Both the position numbers and the translations under genes were made by a program. Below the pieces are notes generated by a model. It was not told the DNA's origin, ran no database searches, and worked only from the letters and a program-made list of their open reading frames with translations. From contig NC_085137.1 of the NCBI RefSeq assembly GCF_035046485.1, positions 445,846,334 through 445,910,333 on the forward strand: 64,000 nt of DNA, written 5' to 3'. Of this stretch, positions 33,473 through 46,970 are shown piece by piece (the first letter of the stretch is position 1; every line of letters begins with the position of its first letter). The DNA comes from Aedes albopictus. Taxonomy: Eukaryota > Arthropoda > Insecta > Diptera > Culicidae.

Positions 33473-34103
33473 TACCAGTTATCGCACTACCTAAGAAGAA
33501 CTATTTCTACAATATAATAAGAAGAAGTCCGTCGAAAATGATTGATTAGTTTTCATACTTTACAGGAAAAATATAGAAACGGGTCCAAAACTACTTTTAG
33601 TATTTATTGCGGCGTGTGCCAATGCTAGGAACCCTGTACCAGTTATGGACAGATTTGTTAATTTGGGTCCCACTTCGCACTATTTACATGCATTCCTTAT
33701 GGTATTAGCCATACACTATGGCGAAATAGGGTGCAAGGAAGCCGAAAAATTAAGGAAAATGATTTATTTCTATCGTAATTTGAACAAATTGTGAAGTTTA
33801 AATGATTGCAATCCCCAAGCAACACACATGTTATAATAGAGTTACGACAGCGCAAGTTTTGGTTGTATAGAAGTTTATTTTACGTAATTCTGACATTGTG
33901 TTGAAATAACGTAAAATAAACTTCTATACAACCAAAACTTGCGTTGTCGTAACTTTTATATAACATGTGTGTTACTTGGGTCATTATTTGTGAACGTGAT
34001 CTGTTGTTCACATTTTTGTCTGGTTGATTTGCATCCTTAAAGGTTAAAAATCGACTATGGCGAATTTGAGGTACTATAGCCATAACTGGTACACTGAGCC
34101 TAC
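33473..34103. mobile_element. Element with CTGTACCAGTTAT ends
   Basis: The left end GTGCCTGTACCAGTTATCG and right end CCATAACTGGTACACTGAG are inverse to each other; CTGTACCAGTTATGG also occurs inside at about 33640. A foldback MITE (33814-33980) is nested within. Outer boundaries are approximate. Confidence 0.55.
33814..33980. mobile_element. 167-bp hairpin MITE with CCCAAG ends
   Basis: The ends CCCAAGCAACACACATGTTATA and their complement extend into arms of about 75 bp that fold almost perfectly. A related shorter MITE with CCCAAGTAACA ends is at 50661-50761. Confidence 0.8.
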
Positions 34104-34157
34104 TACCTATCAACCTATCGACGACCAAAATTTTCCATGCATAAAGGGTGTCCACAA

Positions 34158-34802
34158 TAGGCCGTCCCTTATTTTGCAAAATTTAGAAATGTTATAAGTT
34201 CGTTAGTGGAAAATGATCGTTTTAGCTAAAAAATAATCGTGTCAAAATTTGAAGTCCGTATCTCAAGGCTAAGTGGTCCCTCAAGGGGCCTAAAGTTGTC
34301 AAAAATTGTATGGGACCAAAAAAACATGAAATTTTTTTCGACAAAAAAATACACCATTCCACTGAAACCGGTGTTTTTGGGACCCTGAAGGGCCAAAAAT
34401 GTGCTTAGATTTGCGATATCTCTACTCGTTTAACAGATATTGACAAAAAACAACTGAAAAATCAGCATTTTTGACCATTTTTTTAAATTCCGAAGGAAAC
34501 TTACCTTATTTTGTTCAATAACTCAAAAACGAGTAGAGATATCGCAAATCTAAGCACATTTTTGGCCCTTAAGGGTCCTAAAATCACCGGTTTTAGTAGA
34601 ATAGCGTATTTTTTTTTGTCGAAAAAAATTTCATGTTTTTTTGGTCCCATACAATTTTTGACAACTTTAGGCCCCTTGAGGGACCACTTAGCCTTGAGAT
34701 ACGGACTTCAAATTTTGACACGATCATTTTTTAGCTAAAACGATCATTTTCCACTAACGAACTTATAACATTTCTAAATTTTGCAAAATAAGGGACGGCC
34801 TA
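34158..34802. mobile_element. hAT-like palindromic MITE, copy 2
   Basis: The 645-bp sister of 11958-12576, with identical TAGGCCGTCCC ends, has a different perfect 8-bp TSD, GTCCACAA (34150-34157 and 34803-34810), again fitting nTnnnnAn. Confidence 0.9.
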
Positions 34803-35029
34803 GTCCACAATCGAATTGCATCACGGAAAAGAGTGTTTAACTTTTGATTGCATGCATCAAAATTAATGATTTTTTTAACCAGCAATAGCTTCTTATGTGT
34901 AGATGATGCCATAAAATTTTCATCGGCATCGGTTAAGATATCTCCGACGTGAGAAATTTAGGTTTTGAGAAACTTGGAAAAACAGAGAAGAAAAAAAAAA
35001 CAAATATTTTATATATATAGGGTATTGGT

Positions 35030-35234
35030 TCCCTTATTAAGCATGTGGCTCCCATTTTCATCCTACGAAAAACAAAGGATTGAAGCGCTGTTTGTTTTGT
35101 TTCTTATTTTTGTATTTTTTGTTAGAAGTGAGCACCCATGAAAATAAAAAGTACGGAATCAATCGGTGCCGTAATCGCTTGTTTTCGAATAGGATGAATA
35201 TGGGAGCGTGAGGTTACTGATGGCACACATACCC
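35030..35234. mobile_element. TA-flanked MITE
   Basis: GGGTATTGGTTCCC at the left and, inverted, GGGTATGTGTGCC at the right have TA outside. CCCATTTTCATCCTA near the left pairs with GGATGAATATGGG near the right. Confidence 0.55.
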
Positions 35235-35706
35235 TATAAGTTTTTAATAAGAAAAAAATAAGCATAAAAAATAAATCAAAATTTAAAGCTGTTCTAAACT
35301 CGCTCTCAAATTATACTAAATTATTAACGATGCAGTCACAATAAACTTGGATTGATATATGGATATGCAATATATTCCCAGAAATTTGTTTTTCGAAATC
35401 TCAAGAGTACTGGAACTTGTATAATCTGGTTAGTTTATACCTGAACTGCCTATGATAGCATATTAGTCCCATATTTGCTGGCTTTCCTATTCATATGGGA
35501 CAGTTATGCGATCATAGGCAGTGCATATTGTTTCAAAATGTTGGTGCCTAAACGTTGACCAAATGTAAACCAAACAGAGAGGTCTCTGTTACTCTCTTAT
35601 GTAGGCATCCAACTAACCATTTTTGCCTATCACCAGCTGTTGCAAGGACGTGGCTAGGACAGATCTCGACCGTTGGAGGATTGCGTCAATCATTTCTTAG
35701 GATCAA

Positions 35707-37333
35707 TGCACAATGGTCCGAATCCACGTTTTAGCAGGAAAAAAATCCGTATCTCTGTTTTCGTTAATTTTAGGCATTTGTTGTCTTCAGAGAAGTTGTT
35801 TGAATTTGTTTGCTGCATCTTTTCCAAAAATTTTTGATTAGGGTGGTCCTCGTCTTAACTCAAAACTGGAATAGAACTTTTTAATTTTAAGTCATACGCG
35901 ATGGAGTTCTTCAGCAAAGTTGTAGGCAAAGCTATTTCGAGCAACTTTGCCGAATACGCCGTTTATCTAGCTCTTAATTTGAACATAGTAGGTCAATTTT
36001 AAGTTTTGACTTAGGGTGAGCCACCCAAAAAACGTTTTTTTCGCAATAACTTCTTTATTTGATTTTTTTCGAAGATGTGAGCTTCGGAGCATTTGAAAAG
36101 CAAGTGATGACGCATATTTGTTCTGAACATTGCGTGTTGCTAGGTCTTGTCATTCAAATGTTATGGGCAATTTTGACTTAAAAACAACGATGTTTTCAAA
36201 TGCTTATATCTCATGGAGCTGGTAAAATAAAAAATGTTCTTTAAGCGGCATTTGGAAGGTCACATATAAAGCCGAATTTGGAGCAAAAATGACGAGAACG
36301 TTATTTTTTAAATTGGAATAAATCGACTCCAAAAATCCCCTTAAAAATCGAAAAACTACATATAACTCATACAATTTTAAAGATAGAGTCAAACTGTCTT
36401 CGGAAAAAATGTGGGTTTTTACCATACCTAAAAGTTTTCCAAACACGACTTTTTTGTAAAACGTAAAACAAAAGCTTGAAATTAATAATTTGTTTTTAAA
36501 GATTATAATGGTTTTCCTAGAAAAACATAGCATGTACCCCTAAGAAGCAAATTATCAATTTCAAGCTTTTGTTTCACGTTTTACAAAAAAGTCGTGTATG
36601 GAAAACTTGTTGGCATGGTAAAAACCTACATTTTCTCCAAAAACAGTTTGACTCTATCTTTGAAATTGTATGAGTTATAAGTAGTTTTTTAAATTATTAA
36701 GGGGATTTTTGGAGTCGATTTATTCCAATTTAAAAAATAACGTTATCGTCATTTTTGCTCCAAATTTGGCTTTATATGTGACCTTCCAAATGCCGCCTAA
36801 AGAACATTTTTTATTTTACCAGCTCCATGAGATATGAGCATTTTAAGACATCGTTGTTTTTAAGTCAAAATTGCCCATAACATTTGAATGACAAGACCTA
36901 GCAACATGCACTGTTCAGAACAAATATGTGTCATTACTTGCTCTTCAAATGCTCCGAAGCTCACATCTTCGAAAAAAATCAAATAAAAAAGTTATTGCGA
37001 AAAAACCGTTATTAGGTGGCTCACCCTAAGTCAAAACTTAAAATTGACCTACTATGTTCAAATTAAGAGCTAGCTAAACGGCGTATTCGGCAAAGTTGCT
37101 CGAAATTGCATTGCCTACAACTTTGCTGAAGAACTCGATCGCGTATGACTTAAAAATAAAAAGTTCTATTCCAGATTTGAGTTAAGACGAGGACCACCCT
37201 AATCAAAAATTTTTGGAAAAGATGCAGCAAACAAATGCAAACAACTTCTCTGAAGACAACAAACGCCTAAAATTAACGAAAACAGAGATACGGATTTTTT
37301 TCCTGCTAAAACGTGGATTCGGACCATTGTGCA
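35707..37333. mobile_element. 1.6-kb near-perfect palindrome
   Basis: The left arm 35707 to about 36489 is inverse to about 36550-37333, roughly 780 bp each with only scattered differences, around a spacer of about 60 bp. The ends read TGCACAATGGTCCGAATCC. No TSD is clear and there is no transposase. Small ORFs on both strands mirror each other. Confidence 0.85.
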
Positions 37334-40188
37334 ATGGTTGGCCCTACTTTATGTGTTTTGGTAACGGACGCGAAGGCGGCTACTCTCATAACAACGGCTA
37401 GGACTGTACCACCTACGAATTTGTGAGACTAGCTCAATGATAATGCCACACACAAACAGACGAACCACTAAGACCATTGTAACTGATTTAACGGTCTATT
37501 CTATTATTCTATTCTAGTGCTTGCACAGCCAGTATTGAAAAGCAACCTAGAAATACCAGAAATTCTTCTGATATTTTCTTGTCAGCATTAATATTTTCAG
37601 CACATCGGAGATATGATACAAATCGGCAATGATTTTTCATAAGGGCCTAACTGACTTGATCGATTTCTCTTCGTCGACTCTCTCTTTCGTTAATAACACT
37701 AGTTTACAGCATTTTTGAACTCGGTAAGCTGATGATCATTTTTGGTGTAGAATCATGCCCTGATTTCGAAAACGCGAAGGAAAAAAATTACAGTGGAGCG
37801 GAAATTTTTTCGACTTTCCATACAAGGGTGATGATTTGAAATCGATTTTTGTTCTATTTTTAAGCAACGTCACTCACTTCACACATCTCATTCACCGTAA
37901 TCAATGCTCCGATTGAGCTGATTTTTTTACTGTAACTCGCCTACATATGATATGTCAAATAAACGTTGAGAAAGAATTTTTGTATTGTTTTATTCTTTTT
38001 AAAAAAATACATTTCTTCATATATTTTTGGAAATTTGGCTAAAATTTAAGGAGATCGTCCCTAAAACTCGCCAATATATTGAATTTCATCAATCTGATGC
38101 AAAACTTGCATTCAGATGATTGAATGGTATTGTATTCAGCTTTTAATTTATGGCAAAAGATTTGTAATTGGTTGAACAAAACGCAAGATATTTGAATTTT
38201 AGTAAATTCCATATTTTTAAAAGTTGTAAAACTTGATATTGAGCTAAAACTCAAAAATCGCTCTACTTAAAATTTTTTGAAGCACGGTTTCGAAATAAGT
38301 GCTAAATTGTACTTCAAAAACTTTGGTCGTTGAATGAAGTTCACGACTTTCGTTTTATTTTGTAAACTTGTGTAACTTGATCAAAACAAACAATATCATT
38401 ATTCTTTTGTTTCTATAGCAACATGTAGTCGCCTTCTTCGCATTTCAACCAAAAAATCTTTGGAAAACTCAATACACGTTCTGTGATAACACAAAGAGAG
38501 GATCGTTGAAGAGAACTCGAAGAGAACCAACCTATCGTAACCGATTTAAAAGTCTATTTAAAAAATTGATAGTTGGCCAACTATCCGTGGTGCTCGTATC
38601 ATTTTCGTTCGAGTTTGACGTTTGCTTACTACCGCCACCTAGTTGATGGTTGGTCAAACTCAGTCCTATTGGCATTGGGCGAACATGTTTCTGTGACTAT
38701 GATTTGAACCGCAAAATGTTCGAAGTGTTACGTCTGTTTGTCTGTGTTAATGCTACTTCTAAAAATAAAGACTTTTCATCTGGATCAAACCTAAAAATTC
38801 CTAATTTCAGTTTATTGTGGATGACAGACGATTTTTTTCCTGATGTCGGCGCATAAGGCAATCTATGACGAGACGACATATCGCGATGGAGGTGACAGCT
38901 GACATTGTAAACACAGTGTATGTATAAATAGCTTATCAAAAATTTTCATCGAGTGTTCTCGGTGCTTAACAAATTCCTTTGTGTTCAACTGTCACTCCGA
39001 TCGACGAATGTCAAAAATACATGGTAAACAAAGAAAATCAGCTGATCGCATCTGTCTCATGGATTGCCTTATTATGGGCACACCTCGTTCGGTGTCATTA
39101 ACTGAAAGTGCCAACTTTACCCCATTTCCCCCAGAAACAGTGGAAACAGGTGAAAATGGGGATAAATGGACACACACGATTTCGGTGCATGAAACCATTG
39201 AAACAGCTTTTGACCCCGGGAGTCGATCGCTCCAGCCCAGAAGGGGTCGTGCCTAAGCCCCAAGCTGCTGGTCCAGCCAACGGCAGCTTCCGGGGTGGGC
39301 TCACAAGGCCTCTTTTGACTCCCGGGTCGGGGAGTTTTCGGTGGAATTTGACCTAAAAAGTGATTCGAATTACTTACAAATTTATTGCTTTCTGAAGAAG
39401 GCGTCGTGCAGTGGCTGATGGACTCTCGATTTCTTGATTTTTCCTTTCAGAAATTATGTGCTTTTCGCACAACACAATATATCACAATGAGAAGAACAAA
39501 ATTGAGCATACGTAGTTTATGGATATCAATTTGGGCTGAACACGATAAGTGATCTATTTTACGCATTTTGTCCTCGACAGCTTATTTGAAGAGCCACTGT
39601 AACTCTGCTGTAACAGCTGTAACTCTGCAATAGATACATTAAAATTACTCAAATTTGGCCTAATAACATCTGAAGATGTGTTCATTTCACCTACAAAATT
39701 TCATGTGAATCGGTGCAGTATTTTTTGTTGTAGCAATGAAAGAGTAGAATGTGCGCCATTGAATTTTGTAGCGTAAAAGAACCAACTATTATGCGAATGA
39801 AAATTGGTCATATGATTGTACAAAATGCTTAAATCCACGTCTGTTTGTTTTTCATCCACAGTTAAAAGTTATGTATCGATTCTTATGAAATTTCGCACAA
39901 ATAATAAACATACACCAAATAGTTCTCAGTCAACTTTTTGTCCACTTTTACCGATTCATTACAGAGCTACAGGCATACTTCTGTGCCCGATTATTGCCAG
40001 ATTAAGGCTTTATTTATTTCGATAAAGAAATTTCTTATCAGATCCCTCAAGAAAATGTGACGGGATTTCATAGATATTCTGAATTGTAACTACAAAACTC
40101 AAGTCAATGTTGGATGCAATCTCGAAGAAACTCTGACGGTATTGCGAGAAATTTTGATGAACAATCCGTATAAAATCTGAGTACATTC
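37334..40188. other. AT-rich stretch without recognised genes
   Basis: Contains a weak match to the retroelement tail near 37500-37640, a GC-rich block with CCCGGGAGTC at both sides (39214-39330) and otherwise unremarkable AT-rich sequence. No ORF above about 90 codons shows family features. Confidence 0.4.
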
Positions 40189-40213
40189 CTAAAAATTCCT
40201 TTAGTAAGATTCT

Positions 40214-41587
40214 AGTCTAGTCTAGTCTAGTCTACACATACACAGCCATTCATTGAAAGAATCCTGGAAAATGATAGAATCGACTACTTCTACCATTTTT
40301 CTTGTCATTATCAATACTTGCAAGGCATCGGAGATGTATTACAAGTATTGAAGCGGCCAGGCCTACTGTGCAGCGTTATTGAATACAATTGAACAGAACT
40401 ATGGAACGGCGACATCTCGTCAGCCGCTCCGTATCGTATGAGTAATAAATGTAAAGCAAAAACGTTGGGAGTGACGTTGCTAAGAAAGTTATTGTCACTC
40501 CGTTGGGGCTCCTCTTCTTCTTGGGATGGGACAAAGGTATTTATGGTATTAACCCCTCATGTCCTGGCTCGAAAGCCTAGGTTTAAGCGCCATTGCTCGC
40601 TCTCTGAAACGAGAAGAAAATATAACGATCCCTTCCCCGACTGGATTAAGTACCCTGTATTATAAACCGACAAACTACTTAGAAGCATAACTGCGAGTCT
40701 ATGACGCTGACGATTACACTCGTAAATCATAACATTTGCGGTACATACCACTCATTACACATTCACCACTCTTCAATGAACCATGCATCACCCTACCCTT
40801 TTTTATTGCATACCGATCGAAATAGGCCAGGGGAAGTGGTTGACCTAGGGCCAGGATGAACAAAACGTCAAGTCCACTTTTTCTTTTCATACAAGCTATG
40901 GGGAGAAAAAGCAGATTTGACGCTTGGTTCATCCAAGGGCGCTCCCCTATGGCCAACAGCATCAACAACACATCAACATTCCTTGATGAACAGAATTCAC
41001 CCGGCCCGAGAGTTCCGACACTAGAACGGCCCCCCTATCAGAATTGGAAGATTCCGATTGGAAACGGCCCCACTCCAGTGCCAAAACTCCAGGACCGAGT
41101 GATCTCCGTTCATCAATGAATAAGTCCATACCGTCCGCACGCAAAGAGCTATACGAAGAAAAACACGCCAGAATGCACTCCCATCCGAAGTAGCTCCACC
41201 TAAACTATTTCCGCGCACCGAACCACAAATATAAAACAAAAGCAGCACAACCCCAACCCAAAATAGTTAAGCTTTCAACTGGAATTCGCTCACCCGGAAA
41301 ATGTATCCATGGAATCGTCTGATTACTTCCTTCTCAATGTTGGTAATCCAATTCGGCTACGGGTCGAAGCGGTCGACGCTGCTGCTTTTATGCATAACCT
41401 CCATCGATGCTTTTCTCCATTTTCGCCAGGCCAGGTCTTCAGAAAAACGATACCGGGGAATCCACAACTTCTTTCGCTCGGTTCCACTACCAGACATCAT
41501 TGAACGGGTTCCACAATTTTTCTTCATAATCACTGGTTTTGCTGGTTTTGCTACAATTTGAATTTTCACTTTTCGAACTACAATTTT
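40214..41587 (-). mobile_element. Retro-insertion with 25-bp target duplication
   Basis: An identical 25-bp sequence (starting CTAAAAATTCC) flanks it at 40189-40213 and 41588-41612. A (TCTAG)n tail at the left implies a minus-strand element whose 3' region (blocks GTAGGCCTGGCCGCTT, TGACAAGAAAAAT) matches 25660-25831. The 5' part on the minus strand has short open frames (e.g. 41357-41569, lysine/arginine-rich) but no RT motifs. Probably a truncated LINE or LINE-mobilised element. Confidence 0.7.
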
Positions 41588-41612
41588 CTAAAAATTCCTT
41601 TAGTAAGATTCT

Positions 41613-42180
41613 GGTGAAAATTGTGTTTTATTTTTATTTCAGTTGTTCCATTTAAGTTTAGATTATTGACATCTGAATTTCACAGAATTTTAGCTTTACT
41701 AGAGCTCCGTAAAGGTAGAGTTTCTTGTAAAATTTTGGTATTTTTTTTATGATTTTTGATATTTCTAAATTTTCAGATATTTTAACTGCTGAAACTGGCA
41801 TGTAAGTCTAACAGAAAACACTGCAAGCATCAACTTGAACTCATTGTTTTTGAGAACACAAGTAAAATCTAAAATTTTACCCTAATCTTAAAACTTTCGA
41901 TTGAAAACTCATAGTTTTAGAATCGATTTCAGAACGCAGACAGTAGTTTCTATATGCAATATACAGACAAGACTTATAATACAAAATTTTGAATAGAATT
42001 AAGGAGAACCCGAAATTCTAGAAAAAAACTCTTCTAGAAATGGGTTCTTCATGGGAGTATTTGAAAATTGGAAAATAGCTAGCAGTAACATTCGACATTA
42101 GTTAATGAAGACTTCACGACCCACCAAAAATCAACCCGCAACACACCAGTGGGTCGTGACCCATAGTTTGAGAAACGCTG
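41613..42180. other. AT-rich stretch, nothing recognised
   Basis: No ORF, RNA gene or clear repeat is seen here. Confidence 0.4.
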
Positions 42181-43600
42181 GTCTAGGTGCTCCTCAGGCA
42201 TTTCTCCAGAAGAACCCCGGGAACTGCTTCAGAAAATTTCAGGAATTCCTTTAAGGTGAATCGGGACGCTGTGTTATTTTTCCTATCTTCCCTCTCTTTC
42301 TAACAATTTGCCTCGCGATTTTGAAGATGGTAATCTCGATTTCTATCGCACAGATGAGGCTGAAAAACAATCAGCATATGCACTGCAAGTGAGCATACAC
42401 AATGATAGATTTTTGTTCCATTATATGAAGTAGAATCTGAGATTACCATCTTAGAAGAAACAGAGCAATGGCGGATATTTCCTCGACCGTCCCGTCCGCC
42501 CTTAAGAGTTCCACGGAAATTTCTCCAGAAGATCTTCGGGAAATATTCCTGGACATCCTCGTGAATTCCTCTAGAAGGCCACGGGAATTCCTAGAGAAGA
42601 TCCTCGGGAGTATCATCTAAATTTCCTCAGGTATTCCACCAGAAGTTCCTCGGGAATTCTCCATAAGTTTCTCGAGAATTTCTTCAGGAGTTTCCCGAGA
42701 ATTGCCCCAGGAGTTTCTCAGGAATTCCTCCACGAGTACCTCGGGAATTCCTCCAGGAGTTCTTTCTAGAGAAGTTTCTAGGAGAGTTTCTAGAGAATTC
42801 CCTCAGCAGATCCTTGGCGATCCTCTAGGAAATTCGCGAGAATTCATTCAGGAGATCCGCGGCAATTCCTACAGGAATTTCTCGGGAATCTTCCAGAATT
42901 TCCACAGATATTCCTTTAGGATTCCTTAGGAATTTTCTCCAGGAGCTCCTCGGGAATTCCTCCTGGAATTCTTTGGGAATTTCACGGAAATTCCTCCAGG
43001 ATTTCCTGGGAAATTCATCCATAAATTTCCCGATAATTCTTTCATGAATTCCTCGTAAACTCGTAAAGAAATTCTCGAGGAACTCATGGAAGATTTCCCG
43101 AGGGAACTCCTGGAGAAATTTCCGAGGAACTCCTAGAGAAATTCCGAGTAGTACATGGAGAAATTTCCTAGGAACTCCTGGAGGAATTCCAGAGGATCTC
43201 TTAGAGGAATTCCTGAGGGATGCCTGGAAGAATTCTCGGCAACTCCTGGACGAATCTCCGAGACACTTCTGGAGGAATTCCCGAGGAATCCCTTAAATAA
43301 TTGCTGGAAGTATGCCCGAGGATGTCCAGGAGGAACTCCCGAGGAACTTTTGGAGGAAATCCCGTGAAAGTCCTATAGTAATTCTCGAGGAATTCCTAGA
43401 GGAATTCTCGATAAACTACTGGAAGAATCAGCGAGGATCTCCAAGCGGATCCCAAGGAACGCCTGAAAAAAAATTTGGTAAATTGCTGGAGGAATTGTGA
43501 GGAACTCCTGAAGGAATTCCTGTGGAACTTCTAGAGGAACTCCTGAGGAACTACTAGAGAAATCATAACAGGCTTTCATGGACAAATCTTCGGAAAATCT
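42181..43600. repeat. Inverted pair of short-subrepeat arrays (FB-like)
   Basis: From 42520 to about 43040 the unit reads CTCGGGAATTCCTCCAGGAG; from about 43070 to 43600 it is the complement, CTCCTGGAGGAATTCCCGAG. Each half is a degenerate direct array with a period of about 30 bp, so the whole is a foldback of tandem subrepeats. A separate inverted piece at 42290-42480 (GATGGTAATCTCGATTTCTATC and its inverse) sits at the left edge. Frames rich in EEF/NSW motifs are repeat artefacts. Confidence 0.75.
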
Positions 43601-43740
43601 GCGAGAAATTCTGTATATAAGTCTGTTTGAAATTCAAATGAAGTTTTGATAGGAATATCCGAAAAATATCTCGGTAAAACTTTAAGAATAAACCTCTGTT
43701 TTTGAGATTTTTGTAAAACTATAGGAGAATACTCAAAAAA

Positions 43741-43988
43741 TCTATATAAATAAAAATGGAACGGTGTTTGCATGTCACGAATAGGCTTGAGAACGGGCCA
43801 ACAGATCTACACCATTCTTTCAGTATTTCATTCGTGCAGGGCTCTGACGTGTTCGTACGAAATAATAATTGGGAAAATCGGCTGGGAACGCACCGAAAAC
43901 GAGAAAGTTTGGAATTGCATTTTGCGGGGAATTTTTCTTCAGAGCTGAATGTCAAAAAACACAGTACGACCTTTGCCGGAACAGCTAG
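43741..43988 (+). mobile_element. Non-autonomous Helitron, copy 2
   Basis: It starts TCTATATAAATAAAAATGG, ends TTTGCCGGAACAGCTAG, and lies between A and T without TSD. The ends match copy 1 at 26368; the middle is unrelated, typical of non-autonomous Helitrons. Confidence 0.8.
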
Positions 43989-46970
43989 TAAAAAATAAAA
44001 ACAATGTCTTTTAGAATTATTGATGGCATTAAAAAATCCTAGAATGATATGATAAATAATATTTGATTTTTCTGGAAGTTATCTAGAAGAATTTATGGAG
44101 TGTGTTAATTGCTTCCTGAAACTTTTGTTGTCTGTAAATAGTTGCTGATGAAAAACTAATTCAATATTTACTTCAGCATATATCCTAAAATACCCCAGAA
44201 ATTGGGGTCGTCATGTTTAAATCATATTTTAACTAAAAACTGCTTTAAAACTTCTGCAAATATAAAGATCAAAAAATAAGTAATTTGTAAAATAAGAAAT
44301 TGAAACGCATTTTAAAATTGTTCTGAGATTTGAATTACTGGCTTGGATTTTCAAAACACATTCTATTTCAGTTTCCAAAAGTCTTCAATAGTCTTCACAT
44401 AGTTTGAAATGTCTTTAATGTATCTTCACAAAAATAAATGTCTTCACAGAAGTTCAAATGGCTTGAAATTGAAGACATGTCTTCACACCTGGCATCCCTG
44501 AGAGCCGAATGAAAATTTCAGGATTTGTTTTCCTATATAAGCTATGATATCTGGCTGAGTTCTCAGATTTGTTCAATAGGGGGAGTAGGATAAAACGAAC
44601 CTTACCTTCGAACGTGCATACTGACTTCAATGAATGTCATCACATTTATATAGAAGACAGTTTTCCTTCGTTTTCACTTAATTTATTCACTTCGTCACGT
44701 GTGTGTTTGTTTTTGTTTTGTTTCAATACCGTTCCACTTTTTTCTTGTGTGTCTTAACTGACTAACGATTCGCATTAACCGCTTTCGCTATTGCATCCGC
44801 TATCTGGTTCGATCGATTGATAAGATCTCACTCGCTCCTTTAGCTTCCTTCCTTCCTTTCTATGATCCAGTGTGTATCGTTTTATGGTTTTGCAAGGTTT
44901 TTTTTTTATTATTTTCTTTTCTATTTCTGTAGTAGGTTGCTTTTTGTATGACTGGAGAGACAGTTTTGGCTCCGCGAATGTAACATCGAAACAAGTGCCA
45001 ACAATGATGACTGAATGTGCGTTGTTCAGCTTATGTGTCGAGATATATGAGAATTGGAGGTGATGGTTGTGTAAATTAGTGTTTTGGTCAAGTGCAGAAG
45101 AACAATTTTTATGATTTGTTTTTTTTCTTATTAAAATCGTGAACTCGAAAAAACGTTGGTGTGAAATGGATTTGATGGACATTACACGGTCTTTTTTATA
45201 ATTAAATGATGATGCGGCCAAAGTGGTTCGACAGGATATTTCACTAACAATGGGTATTCAGATGTGTCACTAACTGGATTCAGATTGTTCTCTGTGGGCG
45301 TAAGTAAATTGTTCACCTTTTGTCAGTTACTTTTATTTTGGTTTTGTTGCTGTAGCGTATAAAAATACATATAATCTCTTTCATTGGAACTGCACATCAC
45401 CTGGCTGTCGACAGTTATGGTTATTTATCGGTTTCTGATTTTGGATTGTTTGTTCTGATTTTCAGACATGTGAGTGTTATGCTGTCCGGTTGAATCTCTC
45501 ATCTTCTTATATGCATAGTTTCGCGTTTCCATTCTCACTCTCGTCATTCACTTTTGATAATCTGTGCTCCCTTCGTGTTTCGGTTTTAGGATTCACGACT
45601 TTAGATCTCTTTTTTGCATTCTTTATCTTTAGGGTGTATACAACTTTTACTAGTTTACAATTGTGTTTTGGTTTGTTGATTTCTTTTTTTAGTGTCTTCC
45701 TTAATATGTTTGGTTTGTATAGATTGATTGGTTGATTTAAATTCGATATTGAAACCAAATTGAATGCAAAAGTTGTAGTTGTTTTTGGTGATAATTTGCT
45801 TAGCTGCTTTGCGGATGATATTGCTTGTGTAGTTTATTTTGGTGAGAAAGAGTTCCAACTGGCAATGAATTCTAATCTAGCACAGTCACTGTATTTAGCC
45901 TAGCTAATAAACATTTGTCGTCTTTATCATCGACATTTTCAGCCCTAAGCAGGTTTTTTTTCTTGATATATAATTGTGTATATTGTTTTTTGGAAAAGTT
46001 TAAAATTGAAGGCATATAATTCCAATTATAAATCGAAGGATGAAATTCAAAAAATCTTCAATATCTTTATTTCAAGTCTCAGATATTTTTACATACAAAT
46101 TAGAAAAAAAGTGTTCGTCATTCACTTCTACAAGAAAAATCGTTATCTAAATTAACTGAATGAAAAATAGTAATAAAAGAACGCTTGCTTCTTATTCTGT
46201 AGACCTGACATAAGTTACAGACTCATAAATATGTACGAAAACATGTCATCTTTCTTCAGAAGCGAAAAGATGTTGATCCTGCAAAGTACCTCGTTTGGGC
46301 TGAAAATTTCGGTAATAAAAATAACAAACGTTTTTTTGTTTGTACCAGCCTGACGACCAAAGTGACTATTGTTTCTAATAATTCTATCAATCTGAATGTT
46401 GAAAAATTTGTTTTTTTTCCTGTAGCTATTGTGCTTATTAGTTGAACAGTAGTTTTGCTTTTGATGAGTTGAAATGTCTAATTGAACTAATTTTCAATAT
46501 ACCGTCCGTATTACCAATGCTTTGCATTACAATAAAAGTTTCTCCAGCAAGTTGGACACAAATAATTCTCTTTTAAAACTAAAAAAACGTGACTAATGAC
46601 TAAAAGTCACCTGAATCACTAACCGGTATCCGTTTTTGTTTCTTGGCTTCTAATGCTGTAAATTGTGTGTTTTTAATAAATCAAAAGGATATCGGAAAAG
46701 GTTGATGTTTGTTTTGTCATATGCTACCGTAATCCCAAATAAAGTTCGTGAGTGCGAAGCAGAACAAAAATAATTAAAAAAAAAAAACACATCATACACT
46801 TAAGGGCTGTTTGGGTTTGTATGAAGGTGATCCTTAATATTGACTTATTTTTCCTGATCAGCCTTGATAAGTATAAGTAGCTGTGTGGTATCGGTAACGG
46901 ATGGTTCAACTGGCTAAGAATAGCACTACGGGTCGCCTGTTCCAGTGGTTAGAGTCCACTAGTCAGGTGA
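43989..46970. other. AT-rich, apparently single-copy stretch
   Basis: T-rich sequence, especially 44640-46000, with few recognisable repeats. It could be intron or minus-strand UTR, but no splice-linked coding exon is visible. The longest frames (44775-45221 minus, 148 codons) show no family features. Confidence 0.35.

Noticed and set aside
42702..43500. Several open frames rich in EEF, NSW and RGI motifs as real proteins
   Set aside because: They are translations of the short tandem repeat, present on both strands with the same rhythm.
44775..45221. 148-codon minus-strand ORF as a gene
   Set aside because: Lysine- and asparagine-rich low-complexity translation of AT-rich DNA without domain, start context or neighbouring exons.
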